Shown: positions 10,475 to 19,077, counted from the stretch's first letter. The stretch: DNA of 64,000 bases from Chryseobacterium kimseyorum (GCF_025971945.1 NZ_JAPDHW010000010.1:1-64000); one strand, 5' to 3'. Translations and numbers: made by a program. The notes: generated by a model from the letters alone, not told the origin.

Positions 10475-11464
10475 ATGAGAGAAGTTTATTTTATTAAACA
10501 AAATAAAGAAAAATGGTTGGGAATCGAACAGGTTATTCAAGGGAAAATCAAAAAAAATCCTGACGACCTGTCTTCGCTGTATATTAATCTGATTAATGAC
10601 CTTTCTTTTGCCCAGACGTATTACCCAAAAAGTAATACGACGGTTTACCTTAACCACCTTTCTTCTCAGATATTTCAGAAAATTTATAAGACCAAAAGAG
10701 TTGAAGAAAACAGAATGCTGTACTTTTTCAAAACTGAAGTTCCGCTTTTGGTGTACCAGTACAGAAGATATTTGCTGTACGCTTTTATATTTTTTATTCT
10801 CTTTACGTCAATGGGCGTACTTTCGGCGATTTATGATAAAGATTTTGCCAACATTATTTTGGGTGAATCGTATGTAAACACCACTATCGAAAATATCAAA
10901 GCTGGAAATGCAGTGGGAGTTTATCAAAGCGGTTCAACCTGGGGAAGCACGATAGGAATTACTTTAAACAATATCGGCGTTGGTGCCAAATTATATATCT
11001 ACGGAATTTTTGGTGGAATTGGCTCGCTTTACGTCCTTCTTTCCAATTCTGTAATGTTGGGCTCATTTCAATATTTTTTCTATGATTACGGGGCTTTAAA
11101 AGACAGCGCAAGAGGAATCTGGCTGCACGGAGTTTTTGAAATCTTTGCCATGGTTGTGGAAGCGATGTGCGGATTGATTTTGGGAACATCTATTCTTTTT
11201 CCAAAGACATTATCGAGATTTGAATCTTTAAAAATCGGATTAAAAGATTCGTTTAAAATATTTTTAAGCACCATTCCATTTACCATCTGTGCCGGAATCA
11301 TCGAAGGCTATGTAACAAGACATGCTTTGAAAATGCCGGGATTTTTAAATTTAATCATCATCTTCGGATGTTTGTTTATCATAGGATTTTACTATTTTGT
11401 GTATCCGTTTATCGTCAATAAAAAACTAAATAACGCAATGACAACCCATGATGCAGTTTTATAA
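10475..11464 (+). CDS. SpoIIM family (stage II sporulation protein M-like) membrane protein
   Basis: Integral membrane protein of the SpoIIM/DUF95 group, 329 residues. This organism does not sporulate; the family name only reflects homology. The N-terminal 95 residues are soluble. About five to six transmembrane segments follow, including YLLYAFIFFILFTSMGV and IWLHGVFEIFAMVVEAMCG. The latter holds the HG-FE motif typical of the family (HGVFE). The ATG at 10475 is preferred over an upstream TTG that lies inside the divergent RDD gene. The downstream gene overlaps by 17 bases, so translation is probably coupled. The role in the MoxR locus is unknown. Confidence 0.87.
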   Translation: MREVYFIKQNKEKWLGIEQVIQGKIKKNPDDLSSLYINLINDLSFAQTYYPKSNTTVYLNHLSSQIFQKIYKTKRVEENRMLYFFKTEVPLLVYQYRRYLLYAFIFFILFTSMGVLSAIYDKDFANIILGESYVNTTIENIKAGNAVGVYQSGSTWGSTIGITLNNIGVGAKLYIYGIFGGIGSLYVLLSNSVMLGSFQYFFYDYGALKDSARGIWLHGVFEIFAMVVEAMCGLILGTSILFPKTLSRFESLKIGLKDSFKIFLSTIPFTICAGIIEGYVTRHALKMPGFLNLIIIFGCLFIIGFYYFVYPFIVNKKLNNAMTTHDAVL

Positions 11465-12410
11465 AAACAGAGATTTCGGAGCTTTCGTCAGTGACAGTTT
11501 CGGATTTTTCAGACTATACGGCAAAAACTATTTTAAAAATTACATTCTGCTGAATGGGCTTCTCCTTATTCTAATGGTGGTTGTGGTGATCTTCGGTTAC
11601 CGTGAACTTTTGATGCAGATTTTCGGCTCCAATATAAGTGGGAAAAGTTCTTATCTCGAAAATTATTTTGACGAAAATTTAGGAATGTTCATCACTGTCG
11701 GAATACTCACATTTATTCTCTTTTTAGTATTGATGATTGTCAATTATCTTTATCCGGTTTTTTATCTGAGAAGATTGGCTGCCGGTGAAACGAAAATCAG
11801 TATGGACGATATTCTAACCGACTTTAGAAACAATGTAAAAAAAATCGGCATTCTCTGTCTCGGGATGATTTTTATCGTCTCTCCGCCTGCTCTTATTGTG
11901 ATGGGAGTTTCTTATGCAATGATTCTTATTTTGATTGGAATCCCGATTATGTTATTTGTTTTCCCCACGGTGATGAACATTGTCAACTTTCTGATGTATG
12001 ATTTTTTCAACAGCAAAAGAGGTTTCTTTGAAAGCTTAAGCTATTCCATCCGTGCTCAGTTTTCGTATGCCAATGGAAGAGAAAAATCTCCGTATTGGAA
12101 ATATTGGGGAGCAACGCTTGTTTTATTCATCATCATGTACATCATAACGACTGTGTTTACGATGATTCCTATGATTATATTTTTCGCTACAATGATTACG
12201 ACGGAGCCTGATGGTAATTTTGAACAAAATCCGTTATCAGGGTCGATGGGAATATTGTTTTTTGTGATGTATGGATTTTCATTATTGGTTTCATTTTTCC
12301 TTTCCAATTTAATGTATGTGAATTCTGGTTTAATTTATTACGACAGCAGAAGAGACCTTCATCAGCAGGTAGAATTGGCAGAAATAGACACGATTGGCAG
12401 CAATGAATAA
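11448..12410 (+). CDS. Polytopic membrane protein of the MoxR locus (DUF4013-like)
   Basis: Predicted integral membrane protein of 320 residues with about six hydrophobic segments. Examples are NGLLLILMVVVVIFGY, FITVGILTFILFLVLMIV, ALIVMGVSYAMILILIGI and LVLFIIMYIITTVF. No catalytic motif is visible. It resembles the DUF4013-type proteins found in Bacteroidota between SpoIIM and DUF4129 genes; this assignment is from gene order and topology, not a motif. It overlaps the SpoIIM gene by 17 bases upstream and the DUF4129 gene by 8 bases downstream. All three are therefore one translationally coupled unit. Two adjacent ATG codons (11448, 11451) could serve as start. Confidence 0.72.
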   Translation: MMQFYKNRDFGAFVSDSFGFFRLYGKNYFKNYILLNGLLLILMVVVVIFGYRELLMQIFGSNISGKSSYLENYFDENLGMFITVGILTFILFLVLMIVNYLYPVFYLRRLAAGETKISMDDILTDFRNNVKKIGILCLGMIFIVSPPALIVMGVSYAMILILIGIPIMLFVFPTVMNIVNFLMYDFFNSKRGFFESLSYSIRAQFSYANGREKSPYWKYWGATLVLFIIMYIITTVFTMIPMIIFFATMITTEPDGNFEQNPLSGSMGILFFVMYGFSLLVSFFLSNLMYVNSGLIYYDSRRDLHQQVELAEIDTIGSNE

Positions 12411-13212
12411 ATTTCTGCTATACATATTATTTATATTTACTTTTGGGTTTTCAAATGCTCAGGATGTAGACAGTACGGCTGTTTACGACGATTATTATGA
12501 AGAAACCTACGAAGATTCTCTTAGTACAGGACATTACAAAAATATGTACCGGGCAGATTCTGTTTTGATAAAAAATCCTGTTTCTGAAAACAAAGTATAT
12601 CCAAAAAACTTTAAAGAAAACATCAAATCGAGATACAAAGGTGAAGAATTTGACTATTCGACTTCAAAACCCAGAGAATCTTTCTGGGAAAAGCTGATGA
12701 AGAAAGTTCTGAAGATCATACAGAGTATTTTCGGGGAGACAAGCTTAGAAAGTTCAGCGCAGATCACAACGGCTGTTATTCGTCTATTTGCAATTATTCT
12801 GGTTGGTTTTCTGCTGTATTTTATCGTTAAATTTATCGTTGGCAGAAATGGAAATTTCTTTTTTGGAAAAAGAAATAAGAAAGTAGTGATCAATGACGAA
12901 GAACTTCATGAAAACATCCATGAAATAAATTTCCCTGAAAGCATCGCCACATTTGAGCGCTCAAAAGATTACCGCTCAGCAGTACGTTATCAGTTTCTGT
13001 ATCTCCTGAAAAAGCTCAGCGATAAAAAGCTTATCATTTGGAATCCTGAAAAAACAAATAAAGATTACGTAGCAGAATTGAAAGCAGCTCATTTAAAAAA
13101 TGAATTTTCAAATCTCTCCTATATCTTTGACTATGTTTGGTATGGTGAGTTCAGCATTGATGAGCAGAATTATGAGAAATTTAAAAAACAGTATCAGTCA
13201 TTTAAACCGTAA
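12403..13212 (+). CDS. DUF4129 domain-containing exported membrane protein
   Basis: The 269-residue protein has a signal peptide (cleavage near FSNAQ, residue 19), an acidic/tyrosine-rich segment, a central transmembrane helix near 125-147 (LFAIILVGFLLYFIVKFIV) and a cytoplasmic C-terminal DUF4129 domain. That domain shows the pattern RSAVRYQFLYLLKKLSD and the closing aromatic motif FDYVWYGEF. DUF4129 is repeatedly found with MoxR, DUF58 and DUF4350 genes, as here, but its biochemical role is unknown. I took the ATG at 12403, which overlaps the preceding stop by 8 bases, over an upstream TTG. Downstream, 114 bases separate it from the DUF4350 gene. Confidence 0.85.
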   Translation: MNKFLLYILFIFTFGFSNAQDVDSTAVYDDYYEETYEDSLSTGHYKNMYRADSVLIKNPVSENKVYPKNFKENIKSRYKGEEFDYSTSKPRESFWEKLMKKVLKIIQSIFGETSLESSAQITTAVIRLFAIILVGFLLYFIVKFIVGRNGNFFFGKRNKKVVINDEELHENIHEINFPESIATFERSKDYRSAVRYQFLYLLKKLSDKKLIIWNPEKTNKDYVAELKAAHLKNEFSNLSYIFDYVWYGEFSIDEQNYEKFKKQYQSFKP

Positions 13213-13326
13213 TTAAATTAAAAAATAAAATGATCATAATTCGGAAATTCCATCACTGAATATTTCATAATCTAAAATATGTCCCGACCATTTGGGAGGA
13301 GCTTTAAAAACAATAAAAATCTATCT

Positions 13327-14484
13327 ATGAACAAAACTTTCAAAATTTATGCTGTAATCTTCATCATTATCATGGTGATTTTGGCATTGTTTGAAGTTAA
13401 TAAAAAAGAAGTTGTAGACTGGCGGAAGAATTTTGATGTGAATGAAAAATCGCCTTTCGGATTATTTGTTTTTAACCGCGAAGTAAAGGATTTATTTAAA
13501 AGTAATTTAAAAAAAATTGACGTTACCGCTTACGATTATTACAATCAGAATAAAAAGAAACCTCATAATATTCTGATTATTGAAAGCGATATCGACATCC
13601 AATCCTGGAAGAAAATTCTTAATGAAGTTTCCAATGGTTCGGATGCGATGCTAATTATGAGTAAGATGCCTAAAGAAATTTCAGACAGTATTGGTTTTTA
13701 CGATTCTCAAATTTCATTTGAAGATCAAAATGTTCTGAAACTGACGGATAAGAAGTATCAGAATGATTTCATTAAGCTGGATAAATTTCCTTCCGGAAGA
13801 GGGTTTTCATACATCAAACCCAATGTAGAGGTGTTGGGCAAAACAGTGGAAGATGAAAATACAGATCAGGTAAATTTCATTAAAACAAAATTCGGGAAAG
13901 GTACGATTTATGCCCATTGCGAGCCACTTTTTTTAACGAATTACTATCTCTTAAAATCGGGAAATACAAAATATGCACAGGATGTCTTTTCATATCTTGA
14001 TGATAAAGAAACGCTGTGGTTTGTAGAAGCCAATACCAAAGAATCCAGATTTTTCATGCGGTTTATTTTGGGAAATCCTGCATTGAAGTATGCCTGGTGG
14101 CTTTTATTGGCAGGTTTAATTTTGTTTATATTTTTTAATGCAAAAAGAAAACAGCGCATCGTTCCGATTATTGAACCATTAAAAAATACATCCGTAGATT
14201 TTGTCAAAAGTATTGGAAATCTATACCTTCAGGAAGGCGATTTCCATGATATGATGGCAAAAAAAGCACAGTATTTTCTAAATAAAGTAAGGCTCGATTT
14301 ATTAATTGATACCCAAAATTTAGATGAAGAATTTGCAAAAAAGCTTCAGCTGAAAACCGGAAAAAATATTGAAACAATCAATGAAGCTGTTGTTTTAATT
14401 AAGAAAGCGCAGGATCCTTATGCTAGTGTGATGAAAGAAGATTTAGCAAGAATGAACAGGATTTTAGATGAAATTTTGAAATAG
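13327..14484 (+). CDS. DUF4350 domain-containing membrane protein
   Basis: Protein of 385 residues with a short cytoplasmic start and a transmembrane helix (IYAVIFIIIMVILALFEV, about 6-23). A large extracytoplasmic domain of DUF4350 type follows, then a second helix near 265-282 (YAWWLLLAGLILFIFFNA) and a cytoplasmic tail beginning with the Arg/Lys stretch KRKQR. The DUF4350 part contains the segment NFDVNEKSPFGLFVFNRE and looks like a glutamine-amidotransferase-type fold without obvious catalytic residues; this is from family knowledge. An ATG at 13279 is possible but would add 16 basic residues before the membrane helix. It is followed by REP sequences and a transposase gene that separate it from moxR. 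Confidence 0.82.
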   Translation: MNKTFKIYAVIFIIIMVILALFEVNKKEVVDWRKNFDVNEKSPFGLFVFNREVKDLFKSNLKKIDVTAYDYYNQNKKKPHNILIIESDIDIQSWKKILNEVSNGSDAMLIMSKMPKEISDSIGFYDSQISFEDQNVLKLTDKKYQNDFIKLDKFPSGRGFSYIKPNVEVLGKTVEDENTDQVNFIKTKFGKGTIYAHCEPLFLTNYYLLKSGNTKYAQDVFSYLDDKETLWFVEANTKESRFFMRFILGNPALKYAWWLLLAGLILFIFFNAKRKQRIVPIIEPLKNTSVDFVKSIGNLYLQEGDFHDMMAKKAQYFLNKVRLDLLIDTQNLDEEFAKKLQLKTGKNIETINEAVVLIKKAQDPYASVMKEDLARMNRILDEILK

Positions 14485-14499
14485 AATTTAGGAAGGCGA

Positions 14500-14512
14500 G
14501 CTCCGTAGGAGC
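14500..14512. repeat. REP palindrome copy 1 (GCTCCGTAGGAGC)
   Basis: The 5-bp stem GCTCC/GGAGC with GTA loop is followed by GAAATGTTTGAG, the same flank as copy 2. It lies 16 bases after the DUF4350 stop codon. Confidence 0.8.
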
Positions 14513-14603
14513 GAAATGTTTGAGATGATATGGAGAAGAGTGGAAATTCAGTAAATTTATAAACCTGAATCATTTTTTTAAAGTGAAATGCTTGTAGAGG
14601 CCA

Positions 14604-15211
14604 GCTCCGTAGGAGCGAAATGTTTGTAGTAGCACTGATAGTTAAATATTGAACTCCGTAGGAGTGAAACAAAAATGGCAAATACTTATATTCAGATTTA
14701 CATTCAAATTATCTTTGCTGTACAAGGAAGACAAAATCTTGTAGCACCTTCAAAACGAGAGATTTTGCAGCGATATATTGCCGGAATTATTAAAAATAAT
14801 AATCAAAAGTTATTAGCCATCTATGCAAATCCAGATCATGTTCATCTTCTAGTTGGTATTAATAGTTTGAATTTTAAAATATCAGATTTTGTGAGAGAAA
14901 TTAAAGCAAATTCTTCCAGATTTATCAATGAAGAAAAATGGCTGAATGGAAAATTTTACTGGCAGGAAGGCTATGGAGCATTTTCATATTCCAAAAGTCA
15001 GATCGATAAAGTTGTTAATTATATTCTCAATCAAGAAGAACATCATAAAAAAAGAAGTTTTAAAGAAGAGTATCTTGAACTTTTAAATAAATTTGAAATA
15101 CAATACGAGGAAAAATATATGTTTGAATTTTATGACGTTTAAAAGTGCCGCTCCTATGGAGCTCCGCGCAACAGTTAAAACTAAACTACAAACATTTCGC
15201 TCCTACGGAGC
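14604..15211 (+). mobile_element. RAYT/REP unit bounded by 26-bp perfect inverted repeats
   Basis: Positions 14604-14629 (GCTCCGTAGGAGC plus GAAATGTTTGTAG) recur as a perfect reverse complement at 15186-15211. They enclose the transposase gene at 14675-15142. Two further internal palindromes occur: ACTCCGTAGGAGT at 14653-14665 and GCTCCTATGGAGC at 15150-15162. The former keeps the stem through a compensatory change (G-C to A-T), which argues that the hairpin itself is under selection. The unit lies within the DUF4350-MoxR interval of an otherwise compact operon. Confidence 0.8.
14675..15142 (+). CDS. REP-associated tyrosine transposase (RAYT, IS200-like)
   Basis: Single-strand DNA transposase of the Y1/HUH superfamily, 155 residues, full length for a RAYT. 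The metal-binding HUH motif is DHVHLL with His55 and His57. The probable catalytic tyrosine is Tyr116 in VVNYILNQ, followed by EEHHKKRSF, the RAYT-typical tail. The N-terminus YIQIYIQIIFAVQGR matches the IS200 pattern. It is flanked by REP palindromes in opposite orientation, which RAYTs recognise, and by no second gene such as tnpB. All key residues are present, so it may be active. RAYTs are usually domesticated enzymes that spread REPs rather than move themselves. Confidence 0.92.
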   Translation: MANTYIQIYIQIIFAVQGRQNLVAPSKREILQRYIAGIIKNNNQKLLAIYANPDHVHLLVGINSLNFKISDFVREIKANSSRFINEEKWLNGKFYWQEGYGAFSYSKSQIDKVVNYILNQEEHHKKRSFKEEYLELLNKFEIQYEEKYMFEFYDV

Positions 15212-15229
15212 TTAAAAAATAAACAAAAT

Positions 15230-16261
15230 ATGGAAAACCAGGAAAACCAAAATACACCACCAGCAATTCCGATCGTTTTGGAGAAAAAAGAAAATGATTT
15301 TCATTCCCGAATTGATATGTTGGAATTGCGTGAAAGCTTAGAAAAAGTAAAATCGGAAATTGGAAAAGTAATTGTTGGTCAGCATGATATGATTGAGCAT
15401 CTGTTGGCGGCTTTGTTATCAAACGGTCACGTTTTGATTGAAGGTGTTCCGGGAGTTGCAAAAACCATTACGGCAAAACTTTTGGCAAAGACGATTGATG
15501 TTGATTTCAGCAGAATTCAGTTTACACCGGACTTAATGCCATCTGATATTTTGGGAACTTCAGTTTTCAGCATGAAAAATTCTGAATTTGAGTTTAAAAA
15601 AGGTCCTATATTTTCGCATTTTGTTTTGATTGATGAGATCAACCGTTCACCTGCAAAAACCCAATCTGCGTTGTTTGAAGTGATGGAGGAAAGACAAATC
15701 ACGATGGACGGAACGCAGTACGAAATGGAAGCACCTTTTTTAGTAGTGGCAACACAAAATCCAATCGAGCACGAAGGAACGTACAGACTTCCGGAAGCCC
15801 AACTCGACCGATTTTTATTTAAAATAAATGTTGGTTATCCGAATCTTGAGCAGGAAATTGCGATCATCAAAAATCAGCACGAAAGCAGACAGGAAGATAA
15901 AACAGAGGTCGTAAAACCTGTGATTAGTGCACAACAATTAAGCAATTATCAGAAATTAGTCAAAGAAATAATCGTTGAATCTCAGCTGATGGAATATATT
16001 GCTAAAATTATCATCAATACGAGAGAAAACCAGTTTTTATATCTGGGTGCTTCACCGAGAGCGAGTCTAGCTTTATTGACTGCTTCAAAAGCCTTTGCTG
16101 CATTGCGGGGGAGAGATTTCGTTACTCCGGAAGACATTAAAGAAGCGAGTTACGCAGTTTTGAGACACCGAGTAATTGTTTCGCCTGAAAGAGAAATGGA
16201 AGGACTGACGGCCGATGAAATCATCCGACAGATTTTGGAAGGAATAGAAATCCCTAGATGA
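15230..16261 (+). CDS. MoxR family AAA+ ATPase
   Basis: Cytoplasmic AAA+ chaperone-like ATPase of the MoxR group. These act with DUF58 and von Willebrand-type proteins in assembly or activation of membrane or secreted complexes. The 343 residues contain Walker A GVPGVAKT (72-79), Walker B VLIDEINRS near 130, sensor 1 ATQNPIEHEGTY near 180 and the arginine-containing PEAQLDRFLF. The C-terminal lid carries LGASPRASLALL, diagnostic of MoxR. The gene belongs with the upstream DUF4129/DUF4350 genes and the DUF58 gene downstream but is separated from them by repeat elements on both sides. It may therefore need its own promoter here. Confidence 0.93.
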   Translation: MENQENQNTPPAIPIVLEKKENDFHSRIDMLELRESLEKVKSEIGKVIVGQHDMIEHLLAALLSNGHVLIEGVPGVAKTITAKLLAKTIDVDFSRIQFTPDLMPSDILGTSVFSMKNSEFEFKKGPIFSHFVLIDEINRSPAKTQSALFEVMEERQITMDGTQYEMEAPFLVVATQNPIEHEGTYRLPEAQLDRFLFKINVGYPNLEQEIAIIKNQHESRQEDKTEVVKPVISAQQLSNYQKLVKEIIVESQLMEYIAKIIINTRENQFLYLGASPRASLALLTASKAFAALRGRDFVTPEDIKEASYAVLRHRVIVSPEREMEGLTADEIIRQILEGIEIPR

Positions 16262-16267
16262 TTTAAA

Positions 16268-16550
16268 CCACAAAAGGCACAAAAGTTTTTATGCTAAAAA
16301 AGTATTAGTAATTCTTCTGTTTCTGCGATCACTGACATACACAGCGTACAATTATTAAATTATATGAATTTATTAAAAGTCCCGAAGGGGATATTGCTAA
16401 ATTTCAATGTAATAAATCTTTATCATGAGGGACAAGAAACTTTAATTAATAAGTATTTTGAGATGCTAATGTGATGTGCAAACCTTTTATCTCCTTTAAA
16501 ACCGAAATATTCGAACTTTAAGAGAAAAAAAACTTTTGAGACTTTTGTGG
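16268..16550. repeat. 283-bp element with 22-base imperfect terminal inverted repeats
   Basis: CCACAAAAGGCACAAAAG(TTTT) at 16268-16289 and (AAAA)CTTTTGAGACTTTTGTGG at 16529-16550 are reverse complements except for two positions. The 239 bases between them have no gene. A REP-like palindrome, GTCCCGAAGGGGA, sits inside at 16379-16391. The element fills almost the whole gap between moxR and the DUF58 gene; it looks like a non-autonomous mobile or dispersed repeat. No target duplication could be recognised with confidence. Confidence 0.55.
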
Positions 16551-16564
16551 TAAAAAAAATAAAA

Positions 16565-17887
16565 ATGAAAAACCTATACATCAACAACCGTTTTTTCTTC
16601 TCACTCATCGGAGTGGGAATTCTGTATGTTTTTGCATTTTTCTTTCCGGGATTGATGAAGGTCGCTCATGTCGTTTTATTACTTGTTTTTTTAGCGGCTA
16701 TGGTTGATTATCTACTGATGTTTAGAGAAAAAGATGGTGTTTTAGCACAGAGAATTTTACCTGAGAAATTATCCAACGGCGATGAAAATCCTGTAAAAGT
16801 TGATATTAAGAATAATTATAGTTTTAAGATCAATACGAAGGTAATTGACGAAATCCCGTTTCAGTTTCAGAAGAGAGATTTTTTAATAGAGAAGCAAATT
16901 GCGTCTGGTAAAAATACGTTATTTCAATACATTCTTGAGCCAAAGGAAAGAGGAGAATACAGTTTTGGAGCTTTAAATATTTTTGCGTCTTCACCATTAG
17001 GTTTTGTCTCTAAAAGATTTACATTCCAAAAAGATGCAATGTTACCGGCATATCCCTCATTTGTTCATCTCAGAAAGTATGAATTGATGGCATTGCAGAA
17101 TGAATTTCTGCTTGGCGGTATCAAAAGAATCAGAAAGTTGGGTCACACCATGGAGTTTGAACAGATCAAAGAATATGTTCCCGGAGACGATGTAAGAACC
17201 ATCAACTGGAAAGCGACTTCTAAGACCAACCGATTGATGGTTAATCAGTTTCAGGATGAAAAATCACAACGTATTTTTATGCTGATTGATAAAGGGAGGA
17301 CAATGAAAATGCCCTTTAAAGGGTTAAGTCTTTTAGACTATTCGATTAATGCAAGTATGGCATTATCGCACATTATTCTTAAAAAAGGAGACCGCGCCGG
17401 AATGATGACTTTCTCCAAAAAGACAGAGAATAAGGTGGCTGCCGATAATAAATCTGGTCAGTTGAGAAGAATCTCAGAAGCGCTGTACAATATAAAAACC
17501 GACTTTTTTGAAAGTGATTTCAATAGACTGTATCAGGATGTAAAATATTCTGTCAACCAAAGAAGCTTGGTTTTATTATTCACCAACTTTGAAACGTTAG
17601 ATGCACTAAACCGTCAGATGAAATATCTCCGCGGAATTGCTAAAAACCATTTGCTGGTAGTGGTTTTCTTTAAAAATTCAGAATTGCAGACTCTGCTTCA
17701 CAAAAATCCAGAGAGTATGCAGGAAATTTATGACGAAGTGATTGCCGAAAAATTTGAATTTGAGAAGAAACTCATCATTCAGGAGTTGAGAAAGTATGGA
17801 ATTTATTCTGTCTATACACTTCCTGAAAATCTAAATGTGGATGTAATCAATAAATATCTTGAGATTAAAGCGAGAGGTATTTTGTAA
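16565..17887 (+). CDS. DUF58 domain-containing protein
   Basis: Membrane-attached protein of 440 residues. It begins with two close transmembrane helices (FFFSLIGVGILYVFAFFF and VVLLLVFLAAMVDYLLMF). A beta-rich domain follows, then the DUF58 core with GDDVRTINWKATSKT and a von Willebrand A-like fold segment (IFMLIDKGRTM). The metal-site pattern is DKGRT rather than DxSxS, so classical MIDAS binding is doubtful. DUF58 proteins act with MoxR ATPases, and this gene is the expected partner of the MoxR gene upstream, separated by the 283-bp repeat element. The ATG at 16565 is used; a GTG 18 bases earlier lies inside the repeat arm. Confidence 0.88.
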   Translation: MKNLYINNRFFFSLIGVGILYVFAFFFPGLMKVAHVVLLLVFLAAMVDYLLMFREKDGVLAQRILPEKLSNGDENPVKVDIKNNYSFKINTKVIDEIPFQFQKRDFLIEKQIASGKNTLFQYILEPKERGEYSFGALNIFASSPLGFVSKRFTFQKDAMLPAYPSFVHLRKYELMALQNEFLLGGIKRIRKLGHTMEFEQIKEYVPGDDVRTINWKATSKTNRLMVNQFQDEKSQRIFMLIDKGRTMKMPFKGLSLLDYSINASMALSHIILKKGDRAGMMTFSKKTENKVAADNKSGQLRRISEALYNIKTDFFESDFNRLYQDVKYSVNQRSLVLLFTNFETLDALNRQMKYLRGIAKNHLLVVVFFKNSELQTLLHKNPESMQEIYDEVIAEKFEFEKKLIIQELRKYGIYSVYTLPENLNVDVINKYLEIKARGIL

Positions 17888-17911
17888 ATTGTTTAAACTT
17901 AAATATTCAAA

Positions 17912-18616
17912 GTGAAAATTCCAATCATCATTTTCTGTTTTTATATCGTATTATCATGTAAAGAAAAACTGAAAACTGAAAATGATTTTGTAATTTTTAC
18001 AGTAAATCCACAGGTTGAAAATATTTCGTTCTACTGGAAAGACAATGACGGAAGAATTTTGAAAAGTATCGACAATCTAAAGAAGTACGTCGAGCGAGAA
18101 GATAAGAATTTGAAGTTTGCAATGAATGGCGGAATGTTTGAAAAAAATAATTTACCAAAAGGGCTTTACATAGAAGATTTTAAAATACTAAATACTATAG
18201 ATACATTAACTGGAGAAGGAAATTTCTATCTCAATCCTAATGCAATCTTTTATCTCACAAAAAATAATGATGCTGAATTAATTGAAACAGAAAAATTCAA
18301 GTACAATTCAAACATCAAGTATGCTACTCAATCTGGTCCAATGTTGTTGATTAATGATAAAATAAATCCAATTTTTAAGAAAGATTCTAAAAATCTTAAT
18401 ATCAGGAATGGAGTAGGACTACTGAAAGATGGAAAAGTCGTTTTTATGATGTCGAAAAAAGAAATTAATTTCTATAATTTTGCTTATCAATTCAAAGAAC
18501 TTGGCTGTACAAAAGCTTTGTATTTGGATGGTTTTGTTTCAAGATCTTATTACCCTAAAGGAAATTGGATTCAAAAAGACGGAGATTTTGGAGTGATGAT
18601 TGGGATAACTGAATAG
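17912..18616 (+). CDS. Phosphodiester glycosidase family (DUF2233/NAGPA-like) lipoprotein
   Basis: Predicted lipoprotein of 234 residues with a GTG start and lipobox YIVLSC (Cys16). The mature part shows the NAGPA-like fold: FAMNGGMFEKNNLPKGLY near 70-87, the QSGPMLL loop near 145 and the closing pattern ALYLDGFVSRSYYP. Members of this family cleave sugar-1-phosphodiesters such as those in mannose-6-phosphate tags or wall phosphodiesters; the bacterial substrate is mostly unknown. It follows the DUF58 gene by 24 bases but shows no functional link to it. OsmC follows after 18 bases. Confidence 0.82.
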   Translation: MKIPIIIFCFYIVLSCKEKLKTENDFVIFTVNPQVENISFYWKDNDGRILKSIDNLKKYVEREDKNLKFAMNGGMFEKNNLPKGLYIEDFKILNTIDTLTGEGNFYLNPNAIFYLTKNNDAELIETEKFKYNSNIKYATQSGPMLLINDKINPIFKKDSKNLNIRNGVGLLKDGKVVFMMSKKEINFYNFAYQFKELGCTKALYLDGFVSRSYYPKGNWIQKDGDFGVMIGITE

Positions 18617-18634
18617 AAAAAATAAAAATTAAAA

Positions 18635-19060
18635 ATGAAAATAACACTCAACCGAATCAACGACGATTTTTTATTTGAATGCACCAATGCACAAGGCAAT
18701 TCAATTCTATTAGATAACACTTCCCAGCCTGGCGCAAAAGGTGTATCACCAATGGAAAGTGTGTTAATGGCCGTTGCAGGTTGCAGCGGAATCGACGTAG
18801 TTTCAATTCTGAAAAAACAAAGACAGGAAATCACAGATTTTAAGGCTGAAGTAGAAGGAGAAAGAGTTCCTGTAGAAGACGCAAAGCCCTTTAAATCAAT
18901 TAAAGTTAAATTCTTTTTAGAAGGAACGATCGATCCTAAAAAAGCCTTGAAAGCATCGGAATTATCATTCGAAAAATACTGCTCAGTTTCAAAAACTTTA
19001 GAACCCAATGTAGAAATTGGTTACGAAGTTTATGTAAACGGAGAAAAAGTAGAGCAATAG
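18635..19060 (+). CDS. OsmC family protein
   Basis: Cytoplasmic protein of the OsmC/Ohr/YhfA superfamily, 141 residues. Ohr and OsmC members reduce organic hydroperoxides with two cysteines. Here the first is in VAGCSGIDVVSIL near 48, and the second in FEKYCSVSKTLEPN near 114. The spacing and this Cys-Ser pattern fit the YhfA-like subgroup more than Ohr. The dimer-forming beta-strand with the segment GFKGVSPMESVLMA-type (here AKGVSPMESVLMAVAG) is clear. It follows the DUF2233 gene closely and ends before a convergent junction. Confidence 0.9.
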   Translation: MKITLNRINDDFLFECTNAQGNSILLDNTSQPGAKGVSPMESVLMAVAGCSGIDVVSILKKQRQEITDFKAEVEGERVPVEDAKPFKSIKVKFFLEGTIDPKKALKASELSFEKYCSVSKTLEPNVEIGYEVYVNGEKVEQ

Positions 19061-19077
19061 TGCAATAGAGTAGTAGT

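Noticed and set aside
10475..11464. SpoIIM-like gene as evidence for sporulation
   Set aside because: The family is widespread in non-sporulating Bacteroidota; no other sporulation genes are present.
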